From: Eonycteris spelaea
Lineage: Eukaryota; Chordata; Mammalia; Chiroptera; Pteropodidae
Assembly (NCBI GenBank): GCA_003508835.1
Contig: PUFA01000211.1
Span: 1,922,001-1,986,000 of the forward strand
Reading direction: 5' to 3'
Length of the DNA: 64,000 bases
The notes beneath the pieces are model-generated. The model ran no database searches. It worked only from the letters and a program-made list of their open reading frames with translations, and had not been told where the DNA came from. The position numbers and the translations under genes were made by a program. This document shows positions 11,663 to 22,650 of the stretch, in pieces; the first letter of the stretch is position 1, and every line of letters starts with the position of its first letter.

Positions 11663-13020
11663 TAGAGGGAACATATCTCAATATAATAAAGGCCATATAT
11701 GAAAAATCTATAGCTAACATCTTACTCAATGGGGAAAAACTAAAAACATTTTCCTTAAGATGAGGAACAAGATAAAGGATGTCCACTTTCACCACTTCTA
11801 TTCAACAAAGTATTGGAAATTCTAACTATAGCATTGAGACAAGAAAGAGAAATAAAAGCATCCAAATTGGAAAGGAAGAAGTAAAACTATCATTATTTGC
11901 AGATACTATATAGAGAAAATTCTAAATATTTCACCCCAAACTGTTAGAACTGATAAATAAATTCAGTAAAGTAGCAGGATACAACTGAATATTCAGAAGT
12001 CAGTTGCATTTTTATACACCAATAATAAACTATCGGAAAGTGATATTAAGAAAACCACCCCACTTACAATTGCATCAAACAGTAAAATACATAGGAATAA
12101 ATTTAACTGAGGTAAAAGACCTATACTCAAAAAACTATAAGAAATTGAAGAAAGAAAAGGAAGAAGATAACAAATAAATGGAAGCATATACCATACTCAT
12201 TATATCATACACAAGAATAAACTCAAAATGGATTAAAGACTTAAATGTAAGACCCCAAACCATTAAACTAGAAGAAAACATAGGCAGTAAACTCTCTTGA
12301 CATTGCTCTTAGTACTATTTTTCTGATATATTTTTTGGGCAAGGGAAAAAAATAAACATATGGGACTACATCAAACCAAAAAGTTATTGCACAACAAAGG
12401 AAACCATCAACAAAATGAAAAGACAACCTACTGAATGGGAGAAGGTATTTGCCAATGATACATCTGATAAGGGGTTAATATCCAAAACTTATAAAGAACT
12501 CATGCAACTCAACACCAAAAAGCAAACAATCCAATTAAAAAATGGGCAAGGGACCTGAATAGGCATTTCTCCAAAGAGGACTTACAGATGTCCCATTGAC
12601 ATATGTGAAGATCCTCAACATCACTAATCATCAGAGAAATTCAAATTAAAACCACAGTGAGATATCACCTCATACCTGTAAGAATGACCATCATTAATAA
12701 ATCAACAAACAACAAGCGCTGGTGAGGATGCGGAGTAAAGGGAACCCTCGTGGGCTGTTGGTGAGAATGCAAATGGTACAGCCACCATGGAAAATAGTCT
12801 GGAGGTTCCTCAAAAAAATTAAAAATAGAACCACCTTATGACCTAGCAACTGCACTTCTGGGTATTTATCCGAAGAAAATCAAAACACTAATTCAAAAGA
12901 TTATGCACCCATTGCAGTGCTATTTACAATAGCCAAGATATGGAAGTAACCCAAGAGCCCAACAATAGGCAGTGGGATAAAGAGGTACATATATATAAGG
13001 GAATATTACTCAGCATAAAG
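11663..13020 (+). pseudogene. L1 ORF2 remnant (reverse transcriptase and C-terminal part)
   Basis: ORF2p is the L1 endonuclease and reverse transcriptase. The endonuclease domain is absent. The preserved part starts in the reverse-transcriptase region (CTAACATCTTACTCAATGGG is the familiar block) and continues past the site of the catalytic motif. That motif is degraded: TTTGCAGATACTATATAGAG replaces the FADD-type block and adds a stop. A jump near 12,190-12,200 removes several hundred bases of the usual ORF2. The C-terminal part follows (GATATCACCTCATACCTGTA, ATGCAAATGGTACAGCCACC). Many stops and indels are present. Confidence 0.8.
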
Positions 13021-13434
13021 AATAAAATATTATTACCATTTGGAATGACATGAATGTGCACAGAAGATATTATGCTAAAATAAGTCAGACAAAGTCAAAT
13101 GCTTTATGATCTTCACTTGTATGTGGATAGAACAAAATAAACAAATGAAAACTGACTTAAAAACAAAGAAAAACTGATGATTGCCAGATGGAAGGGGGAT
13201 TGGGGAAGCTGATGAAAGAGATTAGAAGTACAATTGGTAGTTACAAAATGGTCATGGGATGTGAAGTACAGCATAGGGAATATAGTCCAATATTAATGTA
13301 TAATTATCTATTGTGCCAGATGGGTACTAAATTTATTGGAGTGATCACATCAGAAGTTATAGAAATATCTAACCATTATTCTATATACCTAAAACTAATA
13401 TAAAATAATACTGAAAAATTAAAGAAAAAAAAAT

Positions 13435-13446
13435 TTAGCAAATGCC
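13435..13446. repeat. Target-site duplication, right copy, of the composite L1
   Basis: Exact copy of the 12 bases at 8,629-8,640, placed directly after the A-rich tail (AAAGAAAAAAAAATT). Confidence 0.85.
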
Positions 13447-13670
13447 CAGCATGCATACATTGTCCTGTTGATACTTAGACAAACCCTGTGAGTTTAGAGT
13501 TGCTAACTTCCATATTTTATAGATGAGCATACTAAAGATTAGAAGAGTTATATGGTTTGCCTTGATCACTGACCTAGTAGGTAACAAAGTTCAAATCTAC
13601 ATCTTATAATTCTAAATTCTCTAGTTTTCCCAATACTGTAAATTACTTCCTACAGGCTTAAAACAACTGC
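13447..13670 (-). mobile_element. MIR SINE, antisense, split by the composite L1
   Basis: CCATATTTTATAGATGAGCA, then AAGAGTTATATGGTTTGCC and a GTAACAAAGTTCAAATC block, is the reverse of the MIR core. The small piece before 8,640 is its other side. Confidence 0.65.
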
Positions 13671-14730
13671 TTAGTATATAGGACTGTATCAGTTCTACAA
13701 ACTCATTTTTAGAAGTTATAAGGTCAAAAGGAAATATTAAGTATTGGCCATATTGATACTCCTAATGGTGAAAGAACATTATGTGAGGTTCCGCTATGGT
13801 GGCTTCAAAAGAACTAAAAGTGAAAATCCTGTCTTAGCCTGGGTTTCCCCAAAGAAGAACATGGTACAAAGGCATGGGTGGTTTATTTGGGAATTTTGTC
13901 ACAGGGTGCAGGAGAGAGTGTGGGGATGAGGTGGGAGGCTGAGGAAAAAAGCCAATACAATCAAGGCAGCCATCCTTATAGGTGACTAACCCCATGGGTA
14001 CTTTTGGAAGCTTTACAAAATGTATCACCATGGGGTGGGGAAAAAAGGGGAAGCGTTTACCTAGAGTACACATCCCCAGTGGTTTATGATTGCTTCATTA
14101 GATGTTAACAACAGCATTTCTTAGTGAGTGCCAGTGGGTTTACTGGACATCTCAGCCGCCACTGAATCAGAGAAGCCAGGGCCAGGAAGTGAGAGAAGGC
14201 ACTCAAAGGGTGCTCCAGCATGCAGCTGGATGAATAGAAACTTACTGCAACCATGGCTGGAAGATGGGACCAGAGGATTTTAAGAGGGTACTAGAGGCTT
14301 TCACTACATGATTCAGTATAAGCTAATAAGGGAGTGGTACACAAACAAGCCTAAATTTCTGTTACCCTAGTTAGCATTTGATAAATTCATGCCTAGAGTA
14401 TGACAACCACTTCCTAAAAAAGGTCTTCCTAGTTTTTCCTCATTCAACTATTTCAGTAATCTGACTAAAATAAAAATCTTCATTTGGTCAGAAAGATTTT
14501 ACAGAAAGATTCATTACTCCCTACTGCTTGCAGAATTATGTACAAATTCCTTTGCTCGATATTCATTATTCTTCATATTTGGTTTTACTATAATTAAACA
14601 TCTGTACCCCCATAACTGCTCCAGCTGGACTCGAGCAGTCCAATTTCCTTACCTTTTGATAAATGAGCCAAGATTATTCCTTTTCTGTTTCTTTGCTAAT
14701 ATTGTTCTCTCTAACTGACAGAAATAATAT
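13671..14730. other. Unassigned non-coding stretch
   Basis: No repeat or gene recognised. Two overlapping open frames on opposite strands at 13,744-14,073 have no domain and are taken as chance. Confidence 0.4.
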
Positions 14731-14765
14731 GCAAAATACTTACCAACTGCTCTGGTAGGCACTAA

Positions 14766-14844
14766 CCAATCAGCATGGAGAATGAGCCAATCAGAACTGA
14801 TGTTAAATGTAACTGACAAAATGGCTTGACCAGCTGACTCAGCT
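14766..14844. promoter_or_regulatory. Two CCAAT motifs and a MARE-like palindrome
   Basis: CCAATCAG occurs at 14,766-14,773 and again at 14,787-14,794. AGCTGACTCAGCT at 14,832-14,844 carries both half-sites (GCTGA and TCAGC) of a MAF/NRF2 or AP-1 type site and is palindromic apart from its central base. NF-Y binds CCAAT pairs of this kind in promoters and LTRs. No TATA box, transcript start or gene was found nearby. It could be an unrecognised LTR or an enhancer. Confidence 0.35.
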
Positions 14845-15384
14845 CAGCCCTCAGCTTTATTCTCCTACCTGCTGAAATCCCATTTCTACATTATCTTCCA
14901 TGAAGTTTTCCTAGGTGCTCTTGCTTATGCTGGTCTTTTCTTCTTTGAGATTAATTGCTACTTTATATCCTGAATGTTCTTAAAGACGTTCATATGATTA
15001 TGTAACAGTCAAATATGCCTGCTTTTTTTGTGGTGGCATATTCTTTCTTGCCTCTTTATGTGATAAAAATTTCATGACATTTTCTACAAAGAGAATAGAA
15101 AGATATAATTCCTCTTCCCTATAACATGGTTGATCAAAAATAATTTTTTATTATTGATATTTTAGAAAGGCTTCAGCTTCAAAAATTTATGACTGATAAT
15201 ACAATTTTTAGGCATTTCGTCGTACATAAGGAAAGCCTCTATTAACTTTTTTTTTCATGTATGAGCTATCAAATTTCAGGAAATTTCAAGTTTCTTTGGA
15301 CTATTTTTTGAATTGCCTTTATATATCATATTCCCAGAACCATTCCAACACCAGGGTGGCCAACAATATTTTAATCTGTGTGAT
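14845..15384. other. Unassigned non-coding stretch
   Basis: A/T-rich from 14,990 on. Nothing recognised. Confidence 0.4.
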
Positions 15385-15893
15385 GTTTTCAAACCGTGGC
15401 CTCCAAATTCTTTGACATCTTCCTATTGAGAGATAGGATCTATGTCTCTTCCCTCTGAATCTCGGTGTGCTTGTATCTTGGTTGTAACCAACAGAAAACT
15501 AGATCAGAAAAAGCAGCATGCTACTGCTTTGTTCTATGGGAGTCTTGTCTTTGGAGGCCTGATCCATCATGTAAGAAGTCCAGTTCCTCTATAATTGCCA
15601 TCCTTCCAGAAACCCTAGACCATGTTTAGGTTTTACAGTCCACAGCCAGGCTGACAGCCAGTACCAGCCACCAGACGTGATTCTGGCCCCCAGCTGAAGA
15701 GTCACCATCTCATGGAGTCTTCTCAGCTGAGGCCCCAGACATTGTGGAGCAGAGACAAGGTGTTCCCTGTCTGAATTTCTGCTCTTCTGAATCCGTGAGC
15801 ATAATAAGATTGTGGTTTTATGTTACTAAGTTTTATAGCACTATTAAGTTATGTCACTAAGTTACACAGCGGTGGTGACCAAAACAACTATGG
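15385..15893 (+). mobile_element. ERVL-MaLR (MLT1-type) LTR remnant
   Basis: Shows in order the blocks typical of this old LTR group: a CCTCCAAATTCTTTGACATC opening, TTGGTTGTAACCAACAGAAA, CATGTAAGAAGTCC, a CAGCTGA.GAGTCA block, then a GAATCCGTGAGCATAATAAG tail and GTGGTTTTATGTTACTAAGT. Solitary, with no internal retroviral sequence next to it and no clean target duplication. The minus-strand elements near 25.3, 27.5 and 30.9 kb belong to the same group. Confidence 0.6.
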
Positions 15894-17618
15894 CAAAAGT
15901 AACTGCAACCCAGGTATACCCCTAATAACATGAGGTCCCAGGCTTGAGTACAAACTGAGGTCTATATACACATGTCTAAATATTTAAAGGTTTTGTAAGT
16001 TAACTATTATAAATCATGCCAATAAACTAATAAATAAATATGTCTCTCTTCCTTCCTTCAATAATATGCCTTCATAATGACTGGGAAGGCCAAGTTTGGA
16101 TTTAGAATTCCCAAAGAAGTTCAGGCCCTCCCATTTTTTACCCACCCCAGGTTCCATTCAGTACCTTGGGGTCCTCATATATATGTATGCCTGTGTTGTA
16201 CCCATACTCTGAAAACAGCCACCTCATGGCTATTCTTGGGCCTATGAGTATACATACCTAGCAGTGGAGTTTATCATTCACAAGAGGGTAGATTCAGGTG
16301 AAAGCCTAAGCAGGCCCCAGGTCTTGGTAGGAAATGGCACTATCCCAAGTATGGTATAGAACTGGGTCTTGGGCCCTGGGGTGGATTCAACAACTTGGTC
16401 ACCCTATGACAGTCACTGGTCAGAGTTGAGGCAGTCTTATTGTAGCCCAAAGGCATTACGTGTGCTAACCACAAAAATAAATTCCTCTCAATTCAAACTA
16501 AATATCTTCAATTCAACTTCCCCTTTGCATTTCTCAAGAATATTTTGGCCAGTTCAGTGGCACCTGAGCTGAGGGAAAGTGTGACTGAGGGGAAGTCAGA
16601 ATGGAAAGAGAGAGCAGTCCTAGTCAATTGTGGTTGAATTTTCTTACTCTGGAAAACTCTACAGCAATAGATGGCCCCAGAAGGGTCCCAGGTAAGTAGG
16701 GGCCAAGGAGCTATGGCTTTATTTGTTTCATGGAAATCCACCTCTATTTCCATTTCTTGATTCATTTATCCCCTCTTGATAGACACCCAGGGGAAAGCAA
16801 GACATTCATGAGATGTGGCCTTTGTGATCCAGGGAAGAGTTTCAGCTGGAGCAGAGGTCAAAGTTAATGACTCCTAGGCTCGATGTGACCTGCAAGTGTG
16901 ATTTTATTTGGTCTGGGCAGTGTTTAAAAAAATTTTTTTCTGAATAAGTGGCTAGCATTTAAAAGCCAGGAGATTTCACATTAAAATCTATATCTGTTGC
17001 GTGTCATGGTAATTAGAAAGATTTAGAAAATTGTGCCTGCATTCCCACAGGGCAACAAGTGGCTACTCTTTAGATAGGACACCACAGACTCTCTAAGTCT
17101 CAATGGCTTCTCCAGTCCAGACTCATCTAATTTCTGGGGGTTAGAGCAACAAGACAGACACAGATACCTGCAGAACAAGACAGGGAAGACTGACTGATGG
17201 TGCCCACACAGATGACAAAGGGCTTCATATTGTTGAATGAGTAAGTGACTGGAAAAATGAAGGCTATAGAGAAGTTTTAGTAAACAAATGCCAGGAAACA
17301 AAGAGTAAAGCATAATCTTAGCTGCTTAGGATCTTCTTTAAAGAGCAAATCTAGTAAAGCTTCTTCTTCTATTACTTATTTTATATTACAATATTGACTA
17401 TGTGCTACTAATAACAGACTGTAATTTGACTGGATCCTTAAAGAGAAGGAAGTTTATAAAACTTCTCAAAGAAGTGGATAAATGGAAAAAGAAAAGAAAA
17501 CTGGAGACCCATAAATGAGTTACTTTGTATTTATCATTAAGCCCAAGTTTATTATGACCTTTAAAAAATTAATCATAGGAATTTGGAAAGTCACCTGCCT
17601 ATCTTATGTAGACCTTTG
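15894..17618. other. Unassigned non-coding stretch
   Basis: No repeat family recognised. Short frames at 16,369-16,765 and 17,023-17,313 have no domains. An 18-base word at 16,352-16,369 recurs at 23,089-23,106. Confidence 0.4.
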
Positions 17619-17630
17619 AAAAATAAACAC
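17619..17630. repeat. Target-site duplication, left copy, of a truncated L1
   Basis: AAAAATAAACAC, repeated at 18,222-18,233. A-rich, so partly confusable with the L1 tail. Confidence 0.65.
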
Positions 17631-18221
17631 AACAGTATGGTAGTTCCCTAAAAACTCAAACACAGAATTACCTTATTATCTAGCAATTCCACTTCTAGAT
17701 AGATACTCAAAAGAACTGAAAACAGTCTTAAAAAGATACGTGTATACCCATGTTCATAGAAGCATTATTCACAATAGGTAAAATGTGGAAGCAACCCAAG
17801 TGTGTATCAACAAATAAATGAATAAACAAATGTGGTATATCTGTGAAATGGAACATTATTAAGCCTTTAAAATGAAGGAAATTATGACATATGCCAAAAC
17901 ATGGATGAACCTTAAGGACGATATCCTGAGTAAAGTAAGCCAGTCACAAAAAGACAAACACTGGATGATTCCACTTATATGAGGTTCCTAGAGTAGTCAA
18001 ATTCATAAAGACAGAAAGTAGAGTGGTGGTCATCAGAGCTAGGGGAAGGGGAATGGAGATTTAGTGTTTAACGGGTACAGAGTTTCAATTTTACAAGATG
18101 AAAAAGTTCTGGAGACGTGTGGTGGTATGGTTGCACAACAATGTCAATGTAGTTAATGCCACAGAACTGTAAATTTAAAAACAGTTATATGGTAAGTTTA
18201 ATGTTACGTGTATTTATACAC
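17631..18221 (+). mobile_element. 5'-truncated L1 (ORF2 end and 3'UTR)
   Basis: Starts with AACAGTATGGTAGTTCCCTA, inside the ORF2 C-terminal coding part, passes the CTAGCAATTCCACTTCTAGA and CACAATAGGTAAAATGTGGA blocks, and ends in the 3'UTR with ATGCCACAGAACTGTAAATT. The flanking 12-base duplication fits target-primed reverse transcription with 5' truncation. Frames are broken. The 3'UTR type looks older than that of the copies at 13 and 37 kb. Confidence 0.8.
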
Positions 18222-18233
18222 AAAAATAAACAC
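18222..18233. repeat. Target-site duplication, right copy, of a truncated L1
   Basis: Second copy of AAAAATAAACAC, see 17,619-17,630. Confidence 0.65.
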
Positions 18234-19017
18234 TAAAGATACACTTGGGATCTGTATCTTTTCATTTGTGTCAAAATTAAATTCAGCTTGCTTTCCTCAA
18301 GAAGATGTAGAACAGTTGTCAGTGAGGTGGATGAAATGGGGGAATGAAACACAAGGTTCATGTGGCTAATTGGCCAGAGAGGGGGTCTCATAGTCCCTTG
18401 ATTAAAATAAGCTACTGTCTGACCTCTACAGGCCTCCTGGCCAATGAACACCTCCTCCTCTAAAGCATGTGCTGAGAGAATCAGAATTAAATTAACACAA
18501 CTTTTTTCAGAATAACTATTTTCCAAAAGATGCAGGACAGCCAATTAAATATAGACAAGCCTGGCCTAACCAACATTTTAGAAAATAATCAGCATTCCTG
18601 GTCAAAGTAACATTATGGCCCAAGAGGACCAGAGTGAGAGATTATAACTAGGAATGACAGATCTTGTCTGCTTTTCACATGCAACGCCCCAGTTGCAGAG
18701 GTCCATTCTGGACCAGCCAGAGACACAGACCGAAGTCTGGGACACAGAGGCTCCTGGAGTGTTAAATAGAAATATTTTTTGCATACATGCATATTTACAT
18801 TGCATATGTACTAAGTTGTATATTTCCACACCACATCACTGTGGCTCTAGTGAACAAATGTCAAATCTCATTGTACCAAATATTATTGTATTAAAATATA
18901 CACAGAATTTCTGAATATGCACATACATTTTAAAAGCTAATATTCTTATAATATTTATAATATTATACTCATATTACATGGCACACATACATCCACAAGT
19001 GTTCGGAATCCTCACCA
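18234..19017. other. Unassigned non-coding stretch
   Basis: Open frames on both strands at 18,233-18,544 and 18,602-18,914 overlap each other and lack domains. An A/T-rich block (TATTCTTATAATATTTATAA) lies at 18,940-18,970. Confidence 0.4.
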
Positions 19018-19212
19018 TTAACCCAGGCTCTGACATTTGCTAGCCATATGACCTCAGCAAGATACTTTCTAGTGCCTCAGCTTCCTCATCTGTGAAATGG
19101 CAACAACAATTGTATTTACCTCGTAGCTTTGTGAAGCTGAAGTGAGCTATGCAAGTAAAACTGTTAGGGCTGGTCCTGTCACATATCAAGTGCTCAATAA
19201 ATTTACAATTAT
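19018..19212 (+). mobile_element. Near full-length MIR SINE
   Basis: Runs from the GCTCTGACATTTGCTAGCCA block through CAGCTTCCTCATCTGTGAAA to the end AAGTGCTCAATAAATTTACA. Among the most complete MIRs in the window. Confidence 0.85.
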
Positions 19213-20454
19213 GTATTTGTGAGCTGGTAAGCCTACCTTCCGAGTAGCTAAATATCTGGATAACTCCTGCCTCTGATTCACCTTAGACCTTCCTCATATT
19301 TACAGATTGTTGGTATTTTAGTTTCAAACTCATGTATCTAAATTTTTGTTAGACTTTCTCTTTACTAGCAACCTTTTACCCAAGGTCAGGGATACTGAGA
19401 AGCAAAGGGAAAAGCAAAGGGGAGAAATGTTGCCAGGGAGAATTACTAAACATGATCGCAGATTGCATCCATGTTTGTAAATGCTTACACCCTCAGCTGG
19501 GGTTACTTAATGAAAGCTCTCCGTGGAGTGCACATGTTCTGTGCGTGTCAAGAGTGGACATGCACAAGGGCCCCGCTGCCACCTTGGCTGGGACCTCACC
19601 TGCCTCTGACACAGTTAGCATTCAGCTTTTCAGATGAACTCACCACTGTCTGACCCAAGGAGCAGAGTGACTGGGCAGAAAACTCCAAATTAAGCCAGAT
19701 GGTGTGCTTTCTTTCAAGACAGGAGAACATGTGTTCCAGTTTTGCAAGGAAAAAGCAACTTGGGACTTCATGTTTTCATTACACTTGGCTCCCACATCCT
19801 ATAAGTCCAAACGTTTGTGGAACAGGGAAATGAGCTCGGAGTCAAATGATAAAGCCGATATGATTCATGAACCTGTCAGGAGGGAAGAAACAGGAAACGA
19901 AGGGGCTGGCTGCTGGGGCCATGACATCATCACTCTGGCATTCTGTCTTGGTCCTGGAAAAATGCAGTTTGCACCGCCTTGAGGATTTTAAGACACGGGA
20001 GACAGACGCTATTTGATTGCTTGGCCAGCTCCTGAGTGCAATGAACTTGAGAGTTTTATCCATGAGAGTGAGTAAAGGGTGAAATGCCGGTATGTAAACT
20101 GTTGCCAAGAATTGCTAGGAGAAATGGAAGAAGAAACAAAACTCTTCATTTAAAACACCAGTGGAAAAACACTTCTTAAAAACAAACACTGAGAAGCATA
20201 ATGTGCTTTTATTGTGCCTGAAATTTTTTTAAATGGGCTTTGGAAAAATATTCTCTTGATGTTTATAAAGTTCCAGCTGAATAAAGGGCTACTCCAGGGC
20301 AATTGGGAATTTGGCCTCATGGCCTGGGAACAAGAGACTCCTAGACTTATTTCTTAGTGATGAGGGAAAGCAGGGGTATGGGAGTGCGGGTGAAGGAAGG
20401 GAGGAGGAAAGTGGCTGATGTGAGGCTTTGCCCTCTGACTAGGAGGGGATGGCA
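19213..20454. other. Repeat-poor interval, candidate conserved non-coding DNA
   Basis: About 1.2 kb with no recognised repeat. It holds CCATGACATCATCACTC at 19,919-19,935, a CREB/AP-1-like site. Several short open frames overlap on both strands at 19,452-20,108 and none has a domain. No splice-flanked exon could be argued. Confidence 0.35.
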
Positions 20455-20560
20455 TTTATCTCCTTTCACAGAGGAAGAACAAGGTTTACAGGGGTTCATA
20501 CCTTGCCCGAAGTTAGACAACTAGTAAAAGCTGACATTGAATTGAAGCCCAGACATAAGG
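20455..20560 (-). mobile_element. MIR fragment, antisense
   Basis: TTTCACAGAGGAAGAACAAG, then ACCTTGCCCGAAGTTAGACA and ACTAGTAAAAGCTGAC follow the reversed MIR core. Confidence 0.7.
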
Positions 20561-20722
20561 GGACCTGAGATATGGCTATGTACACAAATCTGGGAGACAG
20601 AGGAAATCTTGCTTTTCTTTCTTTGCAAGCTAATGACGCCCAACAGCACTCATATCAGCACATAAAAAGGTCTGTTAGAGTGGACAGTGAAGCTGCTTGG
20701 TAACACTTACCAGGATGCATAG

Positions 20723-20942
20723 CAGGGGTGTGAAAATTACAGCCTGTAGGCTAATCTGGCCAGCTGTCGGCTTTTGTAAATGTTGGTCCACTAGAACAGA
20801 GGCATGCCGTTCGGTGACCTATGTCTGAAACTGCTTTCCTGCTGTAGCCTGAGTTGAACACTTACAACAGAGACTTCAGGGCCCACAAAAGTAAAAGTAT
20901 TTACCATCTGGTCCTTTACAGAAAAAGTTTACTGAACCCTGG
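20723..20942 (+). mobile_element. hAT-type non-autonomous DNA transposon
   Basis: Opens with CAGGGGTGTGAAAATTACAG and closes with CCTTTACAGAAAAAGTTTAC...CCCTGG, the inverted ends of the common mammalian hAT element that starts CAGGGGT..GGCAAACT. It carries the internal CTTTTGTAAATGTTGGTCC block. Both termini are present. Other copies lie at 47,997 and 61,131, in the opposite orientation. Confidence 0.75.
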
Positions 20943-21284
20943 TCTAAAGCAAGAGAGCTGCCAGGGGAGGAAAGTCCCCTCTCACCTCAGTGCCCCCTTC
21001 ACAGAACCAAGCAGCAAGAGCCTTCCACCCTCCGCAGTGTGGCCACCCTGCCAGCTCCTCCCCTTGGCAGAACATAACATCTGACCGATGGCAGTGACAA
21101 GGGAAGTCTGGCTAAATAATGCAACGGCAGGGCTGCCTCTGTTCTCAGTTTTCCTGCAGCCTTTTCTGGGCCGTGCAGCTGGGCTGGATTTGAGCTTGGA
21201 CCTGCAGGACCACACTGTTACGCAGGTCTCACATCCCTTGTATGTGAGCTCTGTGTGAGCCAGGTAAGGCGAACTCCTTCATGC
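20943..21284. other. Unassigned G/C-rich stretch
   Basis: Two overlapping frames on opposite strands (20,854-21,084 and 20,982-21,215) have no recognisable domain. Nothing else was seen. Confidence 0.4.
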
Positions 21285-21335
21285 ATTCCTGGTACATACC
21301 ATATAATAGGGACTCAATAAATTTGATTTTAATTT
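21285..21335 (+). mobile_element. L2 or MIR 3' end
   Basis: TCCTGGTACATACCATATAA then GGGACTCAATAAATTTGA is the shared 3' end type of L2 and MIR. Too short to separate them. Confidence 0.5.
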
Positions 21336-22340
21336 CTAAATAAGTGTGTAACAGATTATTTTTTAAAATTAATAAATGAGCAAGTGCCTTAGCCCCAACT
21401 ATTGAGACCCTTATTCCAGGCAGGGCACCCAGAACCTCAGTTTAGCAAGACTAGACCTAGACCCGAGGGTTTCTGGGCAGTTGCGAATTTAGCACCACTT
21501 TAAGCCAATATCCTTTTAATATCTATTTCACATTTATTTTGAGAAAAACAGATTTTCTTTTGGTAAAATTGTATAGATCTTTCTTTCCATTAGGGATTTA
21601 TTAGCTACATTGACTATGACGTAGCATATAAACCTCCTGTATTTGGACTTGCCGTGTCTTTCAGTTTTTTCATCACATAGGACTGGATGACAGTCATTCA
21701 CAGACACGAAGAATCAAAAAACACAGTCTTATTCAAAATTTAAAAATTATTTTTCCCGGCTTTCATTACCCCCCAAAAATATATATTTTATTTTTCTAGA
21801 GTTCTTATTACCTATTGGGTTTTCTTTTGTACTTTTTCCGAACATGCTTCTTGGATACATACTAAACAATCTAAGATTTATGCAATAATACAAATCACTC
21901 AGTCCCAGGAAACATCCCAATACAATGCATTATTTGGTTTCAGAAACTCAGTTGACTGTGTAGTTAACATTAGCTAAAGAGACCAATGACTACACCTTCA
22001 GTATTCACTCAACTAAGGAAGATGAGCATATTCAATGAGTATTGTCTCACTTTCCACTAGAAGGAATGGACCACATTGGTGGGTATAGGACCAATTTATG
22101 TTTAGCTATTTATCTGAAGAGTCAAACACGGACCCCTGAATTAACACCCCCTTTGTGATCAATTCCAACTAAGACTTGAGCATATCTATAAGCCCGGTGT
22201 CTAGAGAAGTTGCCTGGGTATCTTGCCTATTAATCCAACTCGGCCACGTTGCTTACTTCCATCACAAAGTTAAAATCAGTTTATAGCATTACGGTGATAG
22301 ATAGACATGAAATAATAATGATAATGATAATAGCTGCCAC
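21336..22340. other. Unassigned non-coding stretch
   Basis: No repeat or gene recognised over about 1 kb. Mostly A/T-rich. Confidence 0.4.
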
Positions 22341-22518
22341 CAGAATGTGAGCTCCATCAAGGCAGGCGTGTTTGTCAGTGTTGTTCACTACTGTTGCACC
22401 GCCAGCTCCCAGGGGCCATGTCCAACACCACTTATGGCAGAGGCAAGTAGGATGTGGCTGAGCAATGCACTAGGTGCAATAAACAGGAGCTCAATAGATA
22501 TTTGTTGAATGAATGAAT
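22341..22518 (+). mobile_element. L2 3' end
   Basis: CAGAATGTGAGCTCCATCAA, GGCAGGCGTGTTTGTCAGTG, then GCTCAATAGATATTTGTTGA and GAATGAAT is the classical L2 3'UTR. Confidence 0.85.
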
Positions 22519-22529
22519 TTGCTGAAAGG

Positions 22530-22650
22530 TTACTATGGGTAAAGCATTAAGTTCATTTAACAGGTAAGAAAATTAAGGTTCAGAAGTTCATTGGCTTGTC
22601 CGGACATATACATGGAGCTGGCAAAAGAGAAAGCTAAACTGAGGCCTGTT
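22530..22650 (-). mobile_element. MIR fragment, antisense
   Basis: TAACAGGTAAGAAAATTAAG, GTTCAGAAGTTCATTGGCTT and ATGGAGCTGGCAAAAGAG follow the reversed MIR core. It begins 12 bases after the L2 tail. Confidence 0.65.

Larger units (their letters stand above)
8641..13434 (+). mobile_element. Composite L1 retrotransposon, 4.8 kb, two 5'UTRs, one poly-A tail
   Basis: Order along the plus strand: 5'UTR (8,641 to about 10,060, opening with CAAGATGGCAGAGTAGGAAA), ORF1 remnant (10,064-10,988), a MIR piece (10,989-11,080), a second 5'UTR (11,083 to about 11,662, opening with TCAAAATAGCAGAGTAGTAA), then ORF2 pieces (11,663-12,180 and 12,190-13,020), a 3'UTR and an A-rich tail ending at 13,434. A 12-base duplication brackets the whole unit, so the outer ends belong to one insertion. 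The two 5'UTRs align block by block, but the second is shorter and joins ORF2 directly at about 11,663, so ORF1 and the ORF2 endonuclease part are missing from the second unit. All frames are broken. Confidence 0.8.
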
